Source: Moraxellaceae bacterium (GTDB taxonomy: Bacteria > Pseudomonadota > Gammaproteobacteria > Pseudomonadales > Moraxellaceae). From it: DNA of 64,000 nucleotides. Positions 46,740 through 55,405 of the stretch are shown piece by piece. Every line of letters begins with the position of its first letter. Within the stretch, counting starts at the first letter, position 1. The notes under the pieces are model-generated. The model was not told the origin of the DNA and did no database searches. It saw nothing but the letters and a program-made list of their open reading frames with translations. The translations under genes were made by a program, and so were the position numbers. The stretch is taken from contig JAUSND010000012.1 of assembly GCA_030646295.1 (NCBI GenBank), forward strand, positions 209,689 through 273,688, given 5' to 3'.

Positions 46740-47584
46740 CAGTCGGGCCTTCCGGTTTGTGATGGGCATGCATGTGTTGCTGCCGCAAGTACAACAAGAG
46801 GTAACTGCTGAACCAGCGCCTGCGAAACAAAATACACAACAAAATTGAGATAGGCGATAGCAGGATAGTGGCCATGGCCGAACAGCCAGAAATGACCGAT
46901 CAGTGCATCGGCCACCGTCGCCAGTACTGCCCCCGTACACACCAGCCACGCACTGCGACCGAACGTCATGGCCAGCCATAATGCAGCGGGCACCATCAGC
47001 GCAATCAGCACGGTATAGCTGCCGGTGACTGCCACTACATACCGACTGGTTCCCGGCAGCACCAGGCCGGCAAATGAAACGATACCAACCGCCGCCGTTA
47101 CCACCAGTGACGTCCAGCGCAACCACGCCGGCACTCGTTCGCGCGTGGCAAGCCATGCAGCGGCAAAAAACAGCGCATAGCCCGGCAGAAAGAACCAGAC
47201 CGAATCCACCAGATAGCTGTGTTCGATGATCCGGTCGTGGGCATAAAACGTCTGGCTGAAATTACGGTTCACCAGATCACCAAGACTGCACAGCGCCAGA
47301 GAAGCAAACGTGAGGGTGGCCACGGTCCTTGCCTGGCGATCAGCAGATGATGTTTTTTCGTGCACATGACGGCGAATACGCCAGCCATTCCACAGCAACA
47401 CAAAGATCAGCAGCATCTCGGCGATGGCAAACACGGTTTTTCCGGGAGAGCCGTCGGTAACGACCAGCCATCCGGCCCAGCCTGCGCCCTGCAGCAGAAA
47501 AACAAGAAGCACGAGAACGACAGGCAACACACACAGTGTGTCACGCGATGGCGAAAGCAGGGTAGTGGTATTGCGGCGCTGCAT
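46739..47584 (-). CDS. Polytopic membrane protein, possibly YhhN-like
   Basis: A 281-residue protein with about eight hydrophobic helices. Conserved-looking points are SLGDLVNRNF near residue 100, FFLPGYALFFAAAWLATRE near 130, and GAVLATVADALIGHFWLFGHG near 220 followed by YLNFVVYFVSQALVQQLPL. The spacing of GD, GxALF and AD...Y...Q resembles the YhhN/TMEM86 lysoplasmalogenase family, but the match is by eye and weak. It is first in an operon with the DUF2059 and gdx genes. Confidence 0.6.
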   Translation of the reverse strand: MQRRNTTTLLSPSRDTLCVLPVVLVLLVFLLQGAGWAGWLVVTDGSPGKTVFAIAEMLLIFVLLWNGWRIRRHVHEKTSSADRQARTVATLTFASLALCSLGDLVNRNFSQTFYAHDRIIEHSYLVDSVWFFLPGYALFFAAAWLATRERVPAWLRWTSLVVTAAVGIVSFAGLVLPGTSRYVVAVTGSYTVLIALMVPAALWLAMTFGRSAWLVCTGAVLATVADALIGHFWLFGHGHYPAIAYLNFVVYFVSQALVQQLPLVVLAAATHACPSQTGRPD

Positions 47585-47646
47585 TATGGTTGGTTCTCAG
47601 TTTGCAGTTAAGCAGATTGCATCGCGTCGAAATGCAGGCCGCAGCA

Positions 47647-48663
47647 TTAACGGTAACGCCATGTCACACTCATCGAGCCGAATGAATCACCGGCATCGGC
47701 CTCCTCAAAGCGTTTCGTGCTCTCGGCAAACGAGACCAGAAAGCCGAAGCTGCCCATGTTCCAGCTGCCGCCGATGGATACGTAAAACTGGTTTGGCACG
47801 CGGTGGATCGTGGAGCCGGACGGGTCACTGATATTGCCGTCAAGCGCGATGTTCCAGGCTTCGTAGCGGTACATCGCGCCAAGAAAAACGTGTGCCGTAT
47901 CGACAGTGGCGCCGGCAACCGGATTCACTTCGCGCCCTGGCAGTACGCCAACGGCAGGAAAACTGCGAAACAGGTTGTGGCCGCTACGTACAACCACGCC
48001 GGCATCCAGTCGTGTCGACAGGTTGCCGATGTTGCCGGAGGTAATCAGCACAACGTCCGAGCCACTGTCCTCGGTGCCCCGTACCGCTACACGCCAGTCG
48101 CGCACCACACCCAGCTCGAATACCGGCTCGTTGCGTAACTGCGTGTCCCAGCCATTGGGATAGGTGGCGCCAATGACGGTGTGCATGTGCTCCTGCAGGC
48201 TTTGCGAGCCAGAGGCAGGCCCGACAATGCCAATGGTGCCCCAGGCGCGATCAACAACCTTTTCATTAAAGCGCAGCCAGTCCGTGCGCCAGTAGGTGGT
48301 GCCGGAATAGGGCACGTCCCCCGGCGGCGGTACGGCGGCCTTGAGGTCGTCCGGTGTGAACATCACATTGCCAAGCTTGTGCGTGACAGCGCGCTGGTAG
48401 CCTTTCCCTGCCTTGATCCAGGACGGGGCCAGGAACGCTGTCAGTGCTTTTGTGTTGGTGCCGCCAAACTGGTCAAAGGTGCCGCGTGCCCACGCAAACT
48501 GGAAGCCGTTGCTGTAGCCATCGTCGCTGTCAAAGTAGAAGTCGTTCTCGAAGTTGAACGAGAAGTAGCCCGGAACAGGATCGGCCGGCGCTGTGTCCGG
48601 TTCCGCACAGGCGATGGCGGCGTACATGAGCATCGGCAAGGGCAGCAGGTGATGCAGGCGCAA
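47647..48663 (-). CDS. LpxR-like outer-membrane protein (DUF2219)
   Basis: A 338-residue outer-membrane beta-barrel. A short signal ends near IACAEP. The mature part opens GYFSFNFENDFYFDSDDGYSNGFQFAWARG, the lipid A 3-O-deacylase LpxR pattern with the Asn/Asp calcium and active-site region. The strand-rich rest ends SFGSMSVTWRYR with the terminal aromatic-charged strand. LpxR removes the 3'-linked acyloxyacyl chains of lipid A. A TTG at 48663 is preferred as start because GGGGAG stands 6 bases upstream; ATG starts further up lack ribosome sites. Enzyme activity is inferred from family only. Confidence 0.82.
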   Translation of the reverse strand: MRLHHLLPLPMLMYAAIACAEPDTAPADPVPGYFSFNFENDFYFDSDDGYSNGFQFAWARGTFDQFGGTNTKALTAFLAPSWIKAGKGYQRAVTHKLGNVMFTPDDLKAAVPPPGDVPYSGTTYWRTDWLRFNEKVVDRAWGTIGIVGPASGSQSLQEHMHTVIGATYPNGWDTQLRNEPVFELGVVRDWRVAVRGTEDSGSDVVLITSGNIGNLSTRLDAGVVVRSGHNLFRSFPAVGVLPGREVNPVAGATVDTAHVFLGAMYRYEAWNIALDGNISDPSGSTIHRVPNQFYVSIGGSWNMGSFGFLVSFAESTKRFEEADAGDSFGSMSVTWRYR

Positions 48664-48824
48664 GATGGTCTCCCCGGACGGGCTTAACTTGTTTGACATA
48701 CTAGCACGTGCAATGGCCTGTTCCGGATTTCGCAAACCCGCTGTACTGGTCAGAGCGAGCAGGATGCTTTCAACCTGCAGCAAATTCTGCTTCGATACGC
48801 AGGACTGCCAACCCGAGCCCTGTC

Positions 48825-49895
48825 ATGATCTCAACTTCCTCCCGCATGGACATTGCACGCATTACCTTTGCCGTGATTGCCATCTGCTCCCTGCTCGCCG
48901 GCTGCTTCTTTGTTCTGGCGCCATTCCTGCTGCCGCTGATCTGGGCGACTGCCATTGTCGTTGCTACCTGGCCACTCATGGAAGGCTTGCAGCGGCGTTT
49001 GCGTGGCAGCCGGGCACTGGCAGTCACCATGCTCACCCTTGTCCTGCTCATGCTGCTGGTCGTGCCGCTCACGCTGGCCGTGACCACCATTGTTGATCAT
49101 GTCGATGACCTGACCGGAATCTCGGCAAAGATCGCCTACTACGTCGCCCAGCCGCCACCCTCCTGGCTGCACACCATGCCGGCAAGCGAACGGCTGGTGG
49201 CGGCCTGGTCGAAGGTTGCAACCCTGACGCCGGCACAGCTGGAGGCAAAAATAGCGCCGCATGCCGCGCGTGTTGTTGGCTGGATGGTCGATGAAGCCGG
49301 CAGCCTCACCTTGCTGGTCGTGCAGTTCCTGTTGACGGTGGGCTTGTGCGCCGTGCTGTACATGACGGGCGAAACGGCCGCGAGTGGCGTGCGCCGTTTT
49401 GCACATCGCCTGGCCGGTGAACACGGCGATAATTCTGTCGTTATCGCATCACAGGCTGTGCGTGCGGTGGCGCTGGGGGTGCTCGTCACCGCCATCGTGC
49501 AGTCGCTGCTGGCCGGCATTGGCCTGATGATTGCCGGCGTTCCGTTTGCCAGCCTGCTGGCTGCGGTAGCCCTGATGCTGTGCATTGCGCAGATTGGCGT
49601 TTTTCCCATACTGATCCCGGCGGTTATCTGGGTATTCTGGTCCGGTGAAACAGGAATGGGCGTGTTTCTGGCGGTGTGGTCACTGGTTGTTGGTCTGCTC
49701 GACAACTTCCTGCGCCCATGGCTGATCCGCCGTGGTGCCGACCTGCCACTGTTGCTGATTCTCGCTGGTGTGATCGGCGGCTTGCTCGGCTTCGGCATTA
49801 TCGGTCTGTTCGTCGGCCCGGTGTTGCTGGCAGTGAGCTACCGCCTGGTCGAGGCGTGGATCAAGCGTGGCGAGGCAGAAGAGGCGGCAGGCTGA
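48825..49895 (+). CDS. AI-2E family permease
   Basis: A 356-residue polytopic protein of the AI-2 exporter/YdiK superfamily. It has helix pairs near the N-terminus (FAVIAICSLLAGCFFVLAPFLLPLIWA), a soluble helical middle (about residues 95-180), and the conserved C-terminal part: LLAGIGLMIAGVPFASLLAAVALMLC, VFPILIPAVIWVF, NFLRPWLIRRGADLPLLLILAGVIGGLLGFGIIGLFVGPVLLA. The family includes autoinducer and sodium/proton-linked exporters; the substrate is unknown here. The start could also be the ATG at 48846. It is followed 68 bases later by an SDR gene. Confidence 0.85.
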   Translation: MISTSSRMDIARITFAVIAICSLLAGCFFVLAPFLLPLIWATAIVVATWPLMEGLQRRLRGSRALAVTMLTLVLLMLLVVPLTLAVTTIVDHVDDLTGISAKIAYYVAQPPPSWLHTMPASERLVAAWSKVATLTPAQLEAKIAPHAARVVGWMVDEAGSLTLLVVQFLLTVGLCAVLYMTGETAASGVRRFAHRLAGEHGDNSVVIASQAVRAVALGVLVTAIVQSLLAGIGLMIAGVPFASLLAAVALMLCIAQIGVFPILIPAVIWVFWSGETGMGVFLAVWSLVVGLLDNFLRPWLIRRGADLPLLLILAGVIGGLLGFGIIGLFVGPVLLAVSYRLVEAWIKRGEAEEAAG

Positions 49896-49963
49896 ATGGC
49901 CAGTCTGTTTGTGGCAGATGTGCAAGAATGCCTGCCTGGACATGGATACCCGAGGATAGCCCG

Positions 49964-50761
49964 ATGAATGCATCAAACCGCACGGCACTGGTTACCGGCG
50001 CGTCCGCCGGCATTGGCGCCTGCTTTGCACGCCACCTTGCCAGCGAAGGTTATTCACTGTTACTGGTGGCGCGCCGTGCAGAGCGCCTGCAGGCGCTGGC
50101 GGCAGAACTCACGGCAGCACACGGCATACGCTGCGATATTTTTGCTGCCGATCTTAACGATCCGCATGCGCCTGCAGCCATCATGGACTTTGCTGCAAGG
50201 CAGGGAATTGCCATTGATGTACTGATCAATAATGCCGGCCTGTCGGGCAAAACCGCATTTGCCGATACGCCATGGGACGCACTCGCAGGCGAAATCCAGC
50301 TCATGATCACCGCCGTGACCGAGCTCTGCCACCGGGTGCTGCCCGGCATGCGCGAGCGCGGCTGGGGGCGCATCATCAACCTGTCATCCATTGCAGCGTT
50401 TTCGCCACCCGGTGCAAGCCTGCTCTACACCGGCATCAAGAGCTATGTGCTCAACATGTCGCAATCGCTGGACATGGAGCTCAAACCGCAAGGCATCAAC
50501 GTCACTGCTCTTTGTCCAGGATTCACCTACAGTGAGTTCCACGACACCATGGGCACACGCAGTGCGGCAGACAAGCTGCCGGGCATTCTCTGGCAGCAGC
50601 CGGAGGACGTGGTGCGCGAAGGCTGGCATGCAGTGATGAACGGCAAGCCGGTCTGTGTGCCGGGCACCGTCAACAAGATGATCGCCAGCAGTTTGCGGCC
50701 GTTGCCGGTGAGCGTGCAATATTATCTGGGCCGCACACTCAATCCGTTCAAGGAACAGTGA
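49964..50761 (+). CDS. Short-chain dehydrogenase/reductase
   Basis: A 265-residue classical-type SDR. It has the cofactor motif TGASAGIG near residue 10, NNAG near 90 and the catalytic Ser-Tyr-Lys set (SSIAAFSPPGASLLYTGIKSY, Tyr about 160). The C-terminal PGFTYSEFHDTMG segment follows. DxxR in LLVARRAERLQAL suggests NADP(H) preference. The substrate is unknown; the sequence type resembles the DltE/YqjQ-like group. Good ribosome site GAGGAT before 49964. A small inverted repeat (GCAGTG/CACTGC) follows the stop. Confidence 0.88.
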   Translation: MNASNRTALVTGASAGIGACFARHLASEGYSLLLVARRAERLQALAAELTAAHGIRCDIFAADLNDPHAPAAIMDFAARQGIAIDVLINNAGLSGKTAFADTPWDALAGEIQLMITAVTELCHRVLPGMRERGWGRIINLSSIAAFSPPGASLLYTGIKSYVLNMSQSLDMELKPQGINVTALCPGFTYSEFHDTMGTRSAADKLPGILWQQPEDVVREGWHAVMNGKPVCVPGTVNKMIASSLRPLPVSVQYYLGRTLNPFKEQ

Positions 50762-50884
50762 AAGGAGCAGTGAAAAAACACTGCCTCTTCCCGGCAGGGT
50801 GGCACCGAATCTCCTTGCCGCCATTTCCCCCTCCGGCGTCTTGTCGGTAAAGCGTTTCAGGCAGCCTGCCGGCCGGGCAAGTGG

Positions 50885-51325
50885 TCAGGTTTTTCTTGCC
50901 AGCTCACAGGTGGTGACAAGTTTTTTCAGGTTCATTTCTATGTCAAATGCATGACTGGAAGCAGTGCCCTGAATGACAACGCCTGACGGAATCGGGCCGG
51001 GGCGCTGCATGCCTTTCTTGCTGGCGGCACCAGGCGACATCGGAATGGCAACGGGCATTGCGACAAATTGCGAAAACTGCGTCTTTGAAAGAGCGCCAAG
51101 CAGGGTCTGGTCCGGCGTTGTCTTTAATGAGCGGGCGCATGCCTTGCGCGCCCTGACCTCAACCTCTTCCCAGCTGCGCTTGTCTTCATCAACGTAGGTC
51201 AGCTCAGACACCGAATCCGACACAGGGGTTGTCTTGTACCCAAGCACGCCGTCATAAGGGCGCGTTGCGGTCTGGCAGCCTGATAAAAACAGAAAAGGCA
51301 GCACAAGAAAAAGCTTGTTATTCAT
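50885..51325 (-). CDS. Small lipoprotein of unknown function
   Basis: A 146-residue lipoprotein with lipobox FLFLSGC (Cys about 17). The mature part holds GVLGYKTTPVSDSVSELTYVDEDKRSWEEVEVRARKACARSL, then a hydrophobic stretch FSQFVAMPVAIPMSPGAA and a C-terminal helix with a Cys. No family recognised. The start was set at 51325 so that the signal peptide is immediate; a longer in-frame start adds a polar leader. It is convergent with the SDR gene. Confidence 0.65.
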   Translation of the reverse strand: MNNKLFLVLPFLFLSGCQTATRPYDGVLGYKTTPVSDSVSELTYVDEDKRSWEEVEVRARKACARSLKTTPDQTLLGALSKTQFSQFVAMPVAIPMSPGAASKKGMQRPGPIPSGVVIQGTASSHAFDIEMNLKKLVTTCELARKT

Positions 51326-51431
51326 CAGTAATCCGTCGCGATTGAGATCAGGGAGTGCCAAAGGCCGGGCGTAATATAGTCCTGCATGTCGTTAACGAGA
51401 AGTCGGACGTGCCTCATTGCAGCGGCAGTCA

Positions 51432-51830
51432 CTACTCTTCCACTTTACCCCGTGAGGACTTGACGGCGGAGCGTAGCGACTTGCCTTCCAGGCGACGCTG
51501 CCGCGATCCGAAGGTCGGCTTAGTGGGGCGGCGCGGTGTGGGAATGCGGGAGGCCTCGACGACGAGCGCCTCGAGCAGTGCAAGTGCCGCTGCCCGGTTT
51601 TCTTCCTGGCTGCGGGAGGACTGCGCCTTGATGAAAAGAACCCCGTCCTTGTTGACGCGTGTGCGGGGCAGGGCGAGCAGGTTTTCCTTGATGGCAGGGG
51701 CAAGGGAAGACGCATGAATGTTGAAGCGCAGCTGCACGGCACTCGACACCTTGTTCACATTCTGGCCGCCAGGTCCCTGGGCGCGAATGGCAGTGAACTC
51801 TATTTCGTCCAGCGGAACAGTCGGGGTCAT
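51432..51830 (-). CDS. arfB: Peptidyl-tRNA hydrolase ArfB (ribosome rescue)
   Basis: A 132-residue protein with the GGQ motif at residues 21-23 (RAQGPGGQNVNKVSSAVQLRF), which hydrolyses peptidyl-tRNA on stalled ribosomes. A basic C-terminal tail (RIPTPRRPTKPTFGSRQRRLEGKSLRS) enters the empty mRNA channel. Both features are diagnostic for ArfB/YaeJ and exclude full-length release factors. It is a single-copy housekeeping gene and marks ordinary chromosome just left of the cassette region. Confidence 0.95.
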   Translation of the reverse strand: MTPTVPLDEIEFTAIRAQGPGGQNVNKVSSAVQLRFNIHASSLAPAIKENLLALPRTRVNKDGVLFIKAQSSRSQEENRAAALALLEALVVEASRIPTPRRPTKPTFGSRQRRLEGKSLRSAVKSSRGKVEE

Positions 51831-51895
51831 AAGGATTTTGCTGTTTGAGCGGCCAACCCTTCCGGGGAACGTGTCCGGGTTAACAGGTCGGGTGG

Positions 51896-52258
51896 TCAGC
51901 CCTGTGTGTTCAGGACGCTCAGCACTAATCGGGCCACTTCCGGTGGCAGCTTGCCGGATTGCTGCTCAAAGTGCTTCGTTATGTAAGCAAAGTCAGGGTT
52001 GCCATCATCCACGAGGATAGGGGCTTCCTTGTGTTTCAGTCCGGTATCCTCACCAGCATGTATGGCCGAGTGAGCAAGTTCGCCATCCCGGTGCCACGTG
52101 ATGGCCTTCTCACGGAGGCCTTTGTCGTAACAAAGCTGGAAGCCGATGGGGCACATGCCTTCATCATGCCAGATGATCAGGTCCATGGCCGGAGACATGA
52201 ACCATCTGCGTATGGGTTCCCCATGAATCTGGCGTGCGTCCTTGAGTTCAACGAGCAT
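51896..52258 (-). CDS. Hypothetical soluble protein
   Basis: A 120-residue protein without signal peptide. It contains ELKDARQIHGEPIRRWFMSPAMDLIIWHDE at the start and ITWHRDGELAHSAIHAGEDTGLKHKEAPILVDDG in the middle. I have seen related hypothetical proteins in environmental gammaproteobacteria but know no function. ATG at 52258; an in-frame TTG lies two codons earlier. A 53-codon frame ends two bases before its ATG. Confidence 0.6.
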   Translation of the reverse strand: MLVELKDARQIHGEPIRRWFMSPAMDLIIWHDEGMCPIGFQLCYDKGLREKAITWHRDGELAHSAIHAGEDTGLKHKEAPILVDDGNPDFAYITKHFEQQSGKLPPEVARLVLSVLNTQG

Positions 52259-52260
52259 GG

Positions 52261-52422
52261 TCAAGGCACCTGACCCGAGGCCGGGCGCTGGGCACCATGC
52301 GGCAGTGATGTGGCATGACGTGACATGGCCTGGGCGATGGCTTGATTGCCACCCGAGCCGGGTGTGGTGAAGCCAGGCCCCAGTTCATCATTCCAGCCTG
52401 CAATCTTTTCGTGAATATGCAT
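52261..52422 (-). CDS. Possible 53-residue ORF downstream of a TGCC repeat
   Basis: Frame MHIHEKIAGWNDELGPGF... to a TGA two bases before the next gene. Its ATG lies 8 bases after an 8-copy GGCA tract (read on this strand) and it is in the same frame as the GFA gene upstream. No family recognised; coding status is doubtful. Confidence 0.25.
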   Translation of the reverse strand: MHIHEKIAGWNDELGPGFTTPGSGGNQAIAQAMSRHATSLPHGAQRPASGQVP

Positions 52423-52430
52423 GAATCTTT

Positions 52431-52463
<33 letters not shown>

Positions 52464-52476
52464 GTTGCCAGTGTCG

Positions 52477-52875
52477 TTATGCCCGGGATGCAGCGTGTTG
52501 AGGCAGTCCGTCCGCGATGGTTTCCCATGCTGCTTTTGATGCGACGTGGATGTGATACGAGTTGCTGCACGCAAACGGTGTCTCAACCGTGCCCAGCCGA
52601 AGGCGTCTGACACCAGGCAGATCATCCCTCGCGCTGTAGATGGGGCTTCCGCAGTTTGAACAGAAAACCCGCGCCTTGCCCGGTACGGCCCTGTATTCCT
52701 TCAGAAGATCCTGTCCCTTCGTGATCGTTAACCTGGCGGTATCGACAGGACTGATGGCGACATATGCCGAACCTTGCGCCTTACGGCACATGGAGCAGTG
52801 ACACATGGATATCTCACTGATCGTGCCGTCGTACTCGTAGCGCACGCCATTACACAGGCACCCACCGATGATCAC
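52477..52875 (-). CDS. GFA-family (CENP-V type) zinc protein
   Basis: A 132-residue protein of the glutathione-dependent formaldehyde-activating family. Zinc-ligand cysteines appear as GGCLCNGVRYEYDG at the N-terminus, CHCSMCRKAQGSAYVA near residue 28 and FCSNCGSPIYSAR near 75. The GTG at 52875 was chosen because GGAGGG lies 6 bases upstream and because the protein then begins exactly where family members do. Real activity of most members is unknown. The TAA stop sits in a GTTATGC sequence, the form of an integron attC end box, so this gene may once have been a cassette. Confidence 0.85.
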   Translation of the reverse strand: MIIGGCLCNGVRYEYDGTISEISMCHCSMCRKAQGSAYVAISPVDTARLTITKGQDLLKEYRAVPGKARVFCSNCGSPIYSARDDLPGVRRLRLGTVETPFACSNSYHIHVASKAAWETIADGLPQHAASRA

Positions 52876-52955
52876 TATATGCCCTCCATCATGGAATAAC
52901 ACGGTATCCAGATCGCACCAATACGGCATCGACCGTGAACGGATTGTAAAAAGTA

Positions 52956-53258
52956 CTAATCTGCAAAGTTGTACTCTGCCCGTTGCACAACGCCTTTATC
53001 AAGGGTCACCCGGCAGCTCCATCGCCCGAACGTTCTGGACTCCGCCAGAAAAGTAACACCGGAGTCCTGGTGGGGAGGGTTAAGGCCATGCTTCCTGGCA
53101 AAGGCACGTAAGGCAGAAGCTGACAAGCCCGGAGTGATCTCGCTGCAGGTTTGGCGCATGCGTTCCTCAGCGCTACCGAAAGAGTAAGAACAGTAGGCAA
53201 GGCCACCAAGCACGAAAAGACTGGCGATTAAACTGACAGCCCTGCGAAACTTTCCCAT
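52956..53258 (-). CDS. Small membrane-anchored or exported protein
   Basis: A 100-residue protein with one N-terminal hydrophobic helix (VSLIASLFVLGGLAYCSYSF). A soluble part follows with a Cys pair (RQTCSEITPG, WSCRVTLDKGVVQ) and a helix SASALRAFARKHGLNPP, which resembles small exported proteins with a disulfide. The ribosome site AAGGAAAG is good. No family recognised. Confidence 0.65.
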   Translation of the reverse strand: MGKFRRAVSLIASLFVLGGLAYCSYSFGSAEERMRQTCSEITPGLSASALRAFARKHGLNPPHQDSGVTFLAESRTFGRWSCRVTLDKGVVQRAEYNFAD

Positions 53259-53371
53259 GAGCTTTCCTTGTTGGCCAGTAGCTAAAAAAGGGGGCGGGGA
53301 ATAAACGCGGGCCTGATGCCGTCATGGATTGCGCATTCATTCCTTCGCCCTGCATCACAAGCAAGGGATTG

Positions 53372-54334
53372 TCAGTTGAGGCAGACTGCATAAGCGGTCA
53401 ATACGGACGGATTGTCCTGCCCGTAAGACTGTGCGAATGCCTGCCATGCCCCGGTACCAATTGGATAAATGGCAGTCAGCAAGTTACCGTAAGCGTTTCC
53501 CCAGTTATCGTATGCGCCGCCTCCGGTCATCGTGCAATTAATTCCAGGAAGTACGCCGTTGTATCCATTGGTGAAGGCGCTGGGATTGGACAGCAAGGTT
53601 GACGGTTTTCCTGAGAAAACGTTGCTTGTTGGTGTGTTGACGCCGGCCCCGGCAGCCTTGATGCCTATTGCGAAAGCCGTGATGTTGGCAACATCGCTGA
53701 TGCCGTGATCCTTGCTTTGGGCGGCCCACCCGTTATAGGTGCTGCCGCCACCGCTGGCATAAGGAATCGATGAGAAGAGAAAGTTTCCATTGCCGCCCGA
53801 TGTTGCCGGGGTTGCCCTGGCCCCGCCTCCTGTCAGAACGTAACCGGCACCAAGCGTCACCGTGGCAGCTGGATGCGCTACTGCAGTAGTGCTTGATTGC
53901 TGAAAGGCCTGCACGCTCCAGCAGTCGGAAGGATCATTCACGGCGATGACATAGACGGTGATTCTGGCGCGAGTACCCGTGCCCAGATGCTTGCTATCAG
54001 CAGTCCAGCCAGTCGGTTCAGAAGTCGCGGAATCGACCTCCGGATATGAGGCGGTAAGAAACGCATTGCCCTGCAGGGTATGCACGATAGCGCCACCACC
54101 CAAAACCTTGTAGCCGGATGGCGCATAAACCAGGGCATTCGGGTCTTGCTCCGTGTTTGGCGGGCTGGTGAAGGCCCAAATGCCAACCTTGTAATCTGAA
54201 AAATTCGGCGAACAGCTTGCCGGGGCCTCTCCGGCCATGGCTGTCGTTGCCGTCATGGCAGCCAGCAGCATGGAAAATAAGCGGCATGAGTGCTTATTGT
54301 AAAAATGACCTGCAAAAGAAAGAAATTCCGGCAT
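53372..54334 (-). CDS. Exported protein with three internal GGGA repeats
   Basis: A 320-residue exported protein with a signal peptide ending TTAMAGEA. The mature part has three repeats of about 75 residues, each with a Y/C-x-(V/L/M)-x-GGGA motif (VLGGGAIV, VLTGGGARA, CTMTGGGAYD). Each is followed by a run ending in a proline turn (ASYPE, SSIPY, AIYPI), a GW/W-x-A segment and an ITxYxI/LTAYAV strand. Such three-fold beta repeats suggest a beta-prism or propeller-like binding protein. The start at 54334 has AAAGGAGC upstream; the frame is open for 51 codons further, without a site. Function unknown; lectin-like binding is a guess. Confidence 0.75.
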   Translation of the reverse strand: MPEFLSFAGHFYNKHSCRLFSMLLAAMTATTAMAGEAPASCSPNFSDYKVGIWAFTSPPNTEQDPNALVYAPSGYKVLGGGAIVHTLQGNAFLTASYPEVDSATSEPTGWTADSKHLGTGTRARITVYVIAVNDPSDCWSVQAFQQSSTTAVAHPAATVTLGAGYVLTGGGARATPATSGGNGNFLFSSIPYASGGGSTYNGWAAQSKDHGISDVANITAFAIGIKAAGAGVNTPTSNVFSGKPSTLLSNPSAFTNGYNGVLPGINCTMTGGGAYDNWGNAYGNLLTAIYPIGTGAWQAFAQSYGQDNPSVLTAYAVCLN

Positions 54335-54367
54335 GTCCTGTGCTCCTTTTTTATTAAACCGTCCGCA

Positions 54368-54464
54368 TGAAATAAGTTGTATGTCACGAGGCCCTCTCCG
54401 GTCCGGGTTCCGGGCCGGTGTCCGATGGAGATACGAAGGCTCGCGCCATATCAAAGAGTTATGC
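54368..54464 (-). other. Degenerate attC site 1
   Basis: The right box GTTATGC (54458-54464) lies two bases before the VOC stop. The left box has decayed to AATAAGTTG, so this is a weak call. Confidence 0.35.
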
Positions 54465-54465
54465 C

Positions 54466-54891
54466 TCAGTTCTCTTCGGGTTGCCACTGGGGATTCCAGA
54501 CAACTTCCCAGAGATGATGGTCCGGGTCCTGGAAGTAACCGGCATAGCCCCCCCAGAATGTTTCCTGGGCGGGCTTAATAATAACGGCACCCGCGTCCCT
54601 TGCCTGAGCCATGACCGCATCAACTTCAGCCTTTGAGGCGACGTTATGGCCCAGGGAGAACTCTGTTGCACTCGCGCCACCCTGAGGAAGGCCTGAATCA
54701 TGAGCGAGGCTTCTGCGTGGCCAGATAGCCAGCCTGAGTCCTGGCTGCAGCTCAAAGAAGGCCACGGCCCCATGCTCGAACTCATTTCCGATGATGCCTT
54801 CAGACTTCAGCCCGAGACCATCCTGATAGAAGTGGAATGATTTTTCCAGGTCGTCAACGCCAACGGTGATGACTGTGATCCGCGGCTTCAT
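54466..54891 (-). CDS. VOC-family protein (cassette)
   Basis: A 141-residue vicinal-oxygen-chelate protein. It has ITVITVGVDDLEKSFHFYQDGLGLKSEG at the N-terminus, FELQPGLRLAIWPRRSLA in the middle and WGGYAGYFQDPDHHLWEVVWNP at the end, where a His and Glu of the metal site sit. Members include glyoxalases, dioxygenases and resistance proteins; the substrate is unknown here. The ATG at 54891 has GGAGAAG 7 bases upstream; an earlier in-frame ATG would begin inside attC site 2 and is not favoured. The gene starts about 20 bases from the cassette boundary, which is typical. Confidence 0.85.
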   Translation of the reverse strand: MKPRITVITVGVDDLEKSFHFYQDGLGLKSEGIIGNEFEHGAVAFFELQPGLRLAIWPRRSLAHDSGLPQGGASATEFSLGHNVASKAEVDAVMAQARDAGAVIIKPAQETFWGGYAGYFQDPDHHLWEVVWNPQWQPEEN

Positions 54892-54909
54892 GTGCGACTT
54901 CTCCATAAG

Positions 54910-55038
54910 ATATAACGTTGGAGTCAAGAGCGGTGATCTTGCAGCACTTTATGAACGGTAATTAACGGACTGATCAAAGTGCTGAAAAATATGGCGGAAG
55001 TGGCAAGGCCAGAGACGTCCCGCTTGAGCGAGCGGGCA
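54910..55038 (-). other. attC site 2 (long)
   Basis: The left box ATATAACGTTGGAGTCAAG is well conserved. An inner inverted repeat is present (CAGCACTTT / AAAGTGCTG). The right side CGTCCCGCTTGAGCGAGCGGG is a decayed form of the CGTCCCACTTCAGCGAATTG seen at site 16. About 129 bases. Confidence 0.6.
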
Positions 55039-55074
55039 GGTACGGCCAGTCACTTCACCATGCTTTCGCCAGAA

Positions 55075-55338
55075 TCAATCAAGGACAAAGACCATGCCGA
55101 ATACACCGATTGATGCAACTTCATCATTGATTGTGGTGTACGAAGCAAAGCCGAGTGACTCGTATTTTGATGCAAAAGCCTTTAATTGACCGACGCCAAG
55201 CAGTTTTTCAAGTTGACTGTTGTCAGAAGTTGTTTGCTGTATCTTTTTTCTGTGCTTGTCTGCTGAAGGATTCAGGGCAAATGAAAGCATCAGGATAGCC
55301 AGAATGATAATTCCAGTTCGTACTTTATTGTTTTTCAT
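55075..55338 (-). CDS. Small exported/membrane cassette protein
   Basis: An 87-residue protein. An N-terminal hydrophobic helix (IIILAILMLSFALNPSA) looks like a signal anchor or signal peptide. A charged part (DKHRKKIQQTTSDNSQLEKLL) follows, then LGVGQLKAFASKYESLGFASYTTINDEV and a hydrophobic end (VFGMVFVLD). No family recognised. The start at 55338 has GGAG upstream. Composition is AT-rich compared with the window, consistent with acquisition as a cassette. Confidence 0.6.
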   Translation of the reverse strand: MKNNKVRTGIIILAILMLSFALNPSADKHRKKIQQTTSDNSQLEKLLGVGQLKAFASKYESLGFASYTTINDEVASIGVFGMVFVLD

Positions 55339-55349
55339 CAGGGAGCTCC

Positions 55350-55402
55350 TGCAGGCATTCAAGGGAGCGCGTAGCACTGCCCCCTTGAATGCATTGTCAT
55401 GG
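55350..55402 (-). other. attC-like site 3, left box lost
   Basis: An 11-base perfect stem GCATTCAAGGG / CCCTTGAATGC with a right box GTCATGG. The TAAC left box is missing, so it may no longer recombine. Confidence 0.55.
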
Positions 55403-55405
55403 AAA

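Noticed and set aside
50767..50784. Inverted repeat GCAGTG/CACTGC after the SDR gene as a terminator
   Set aside because: The stem has only six pairs, the loop is six As and no T-run follows. Not called as a feature.
51361..51431. Possible attC near TCGTTAACGAG left of arfB
   Set aside because: No complementary arms or second box, and arfB is a fixed housekeeping gene, so the array was not extended this far.
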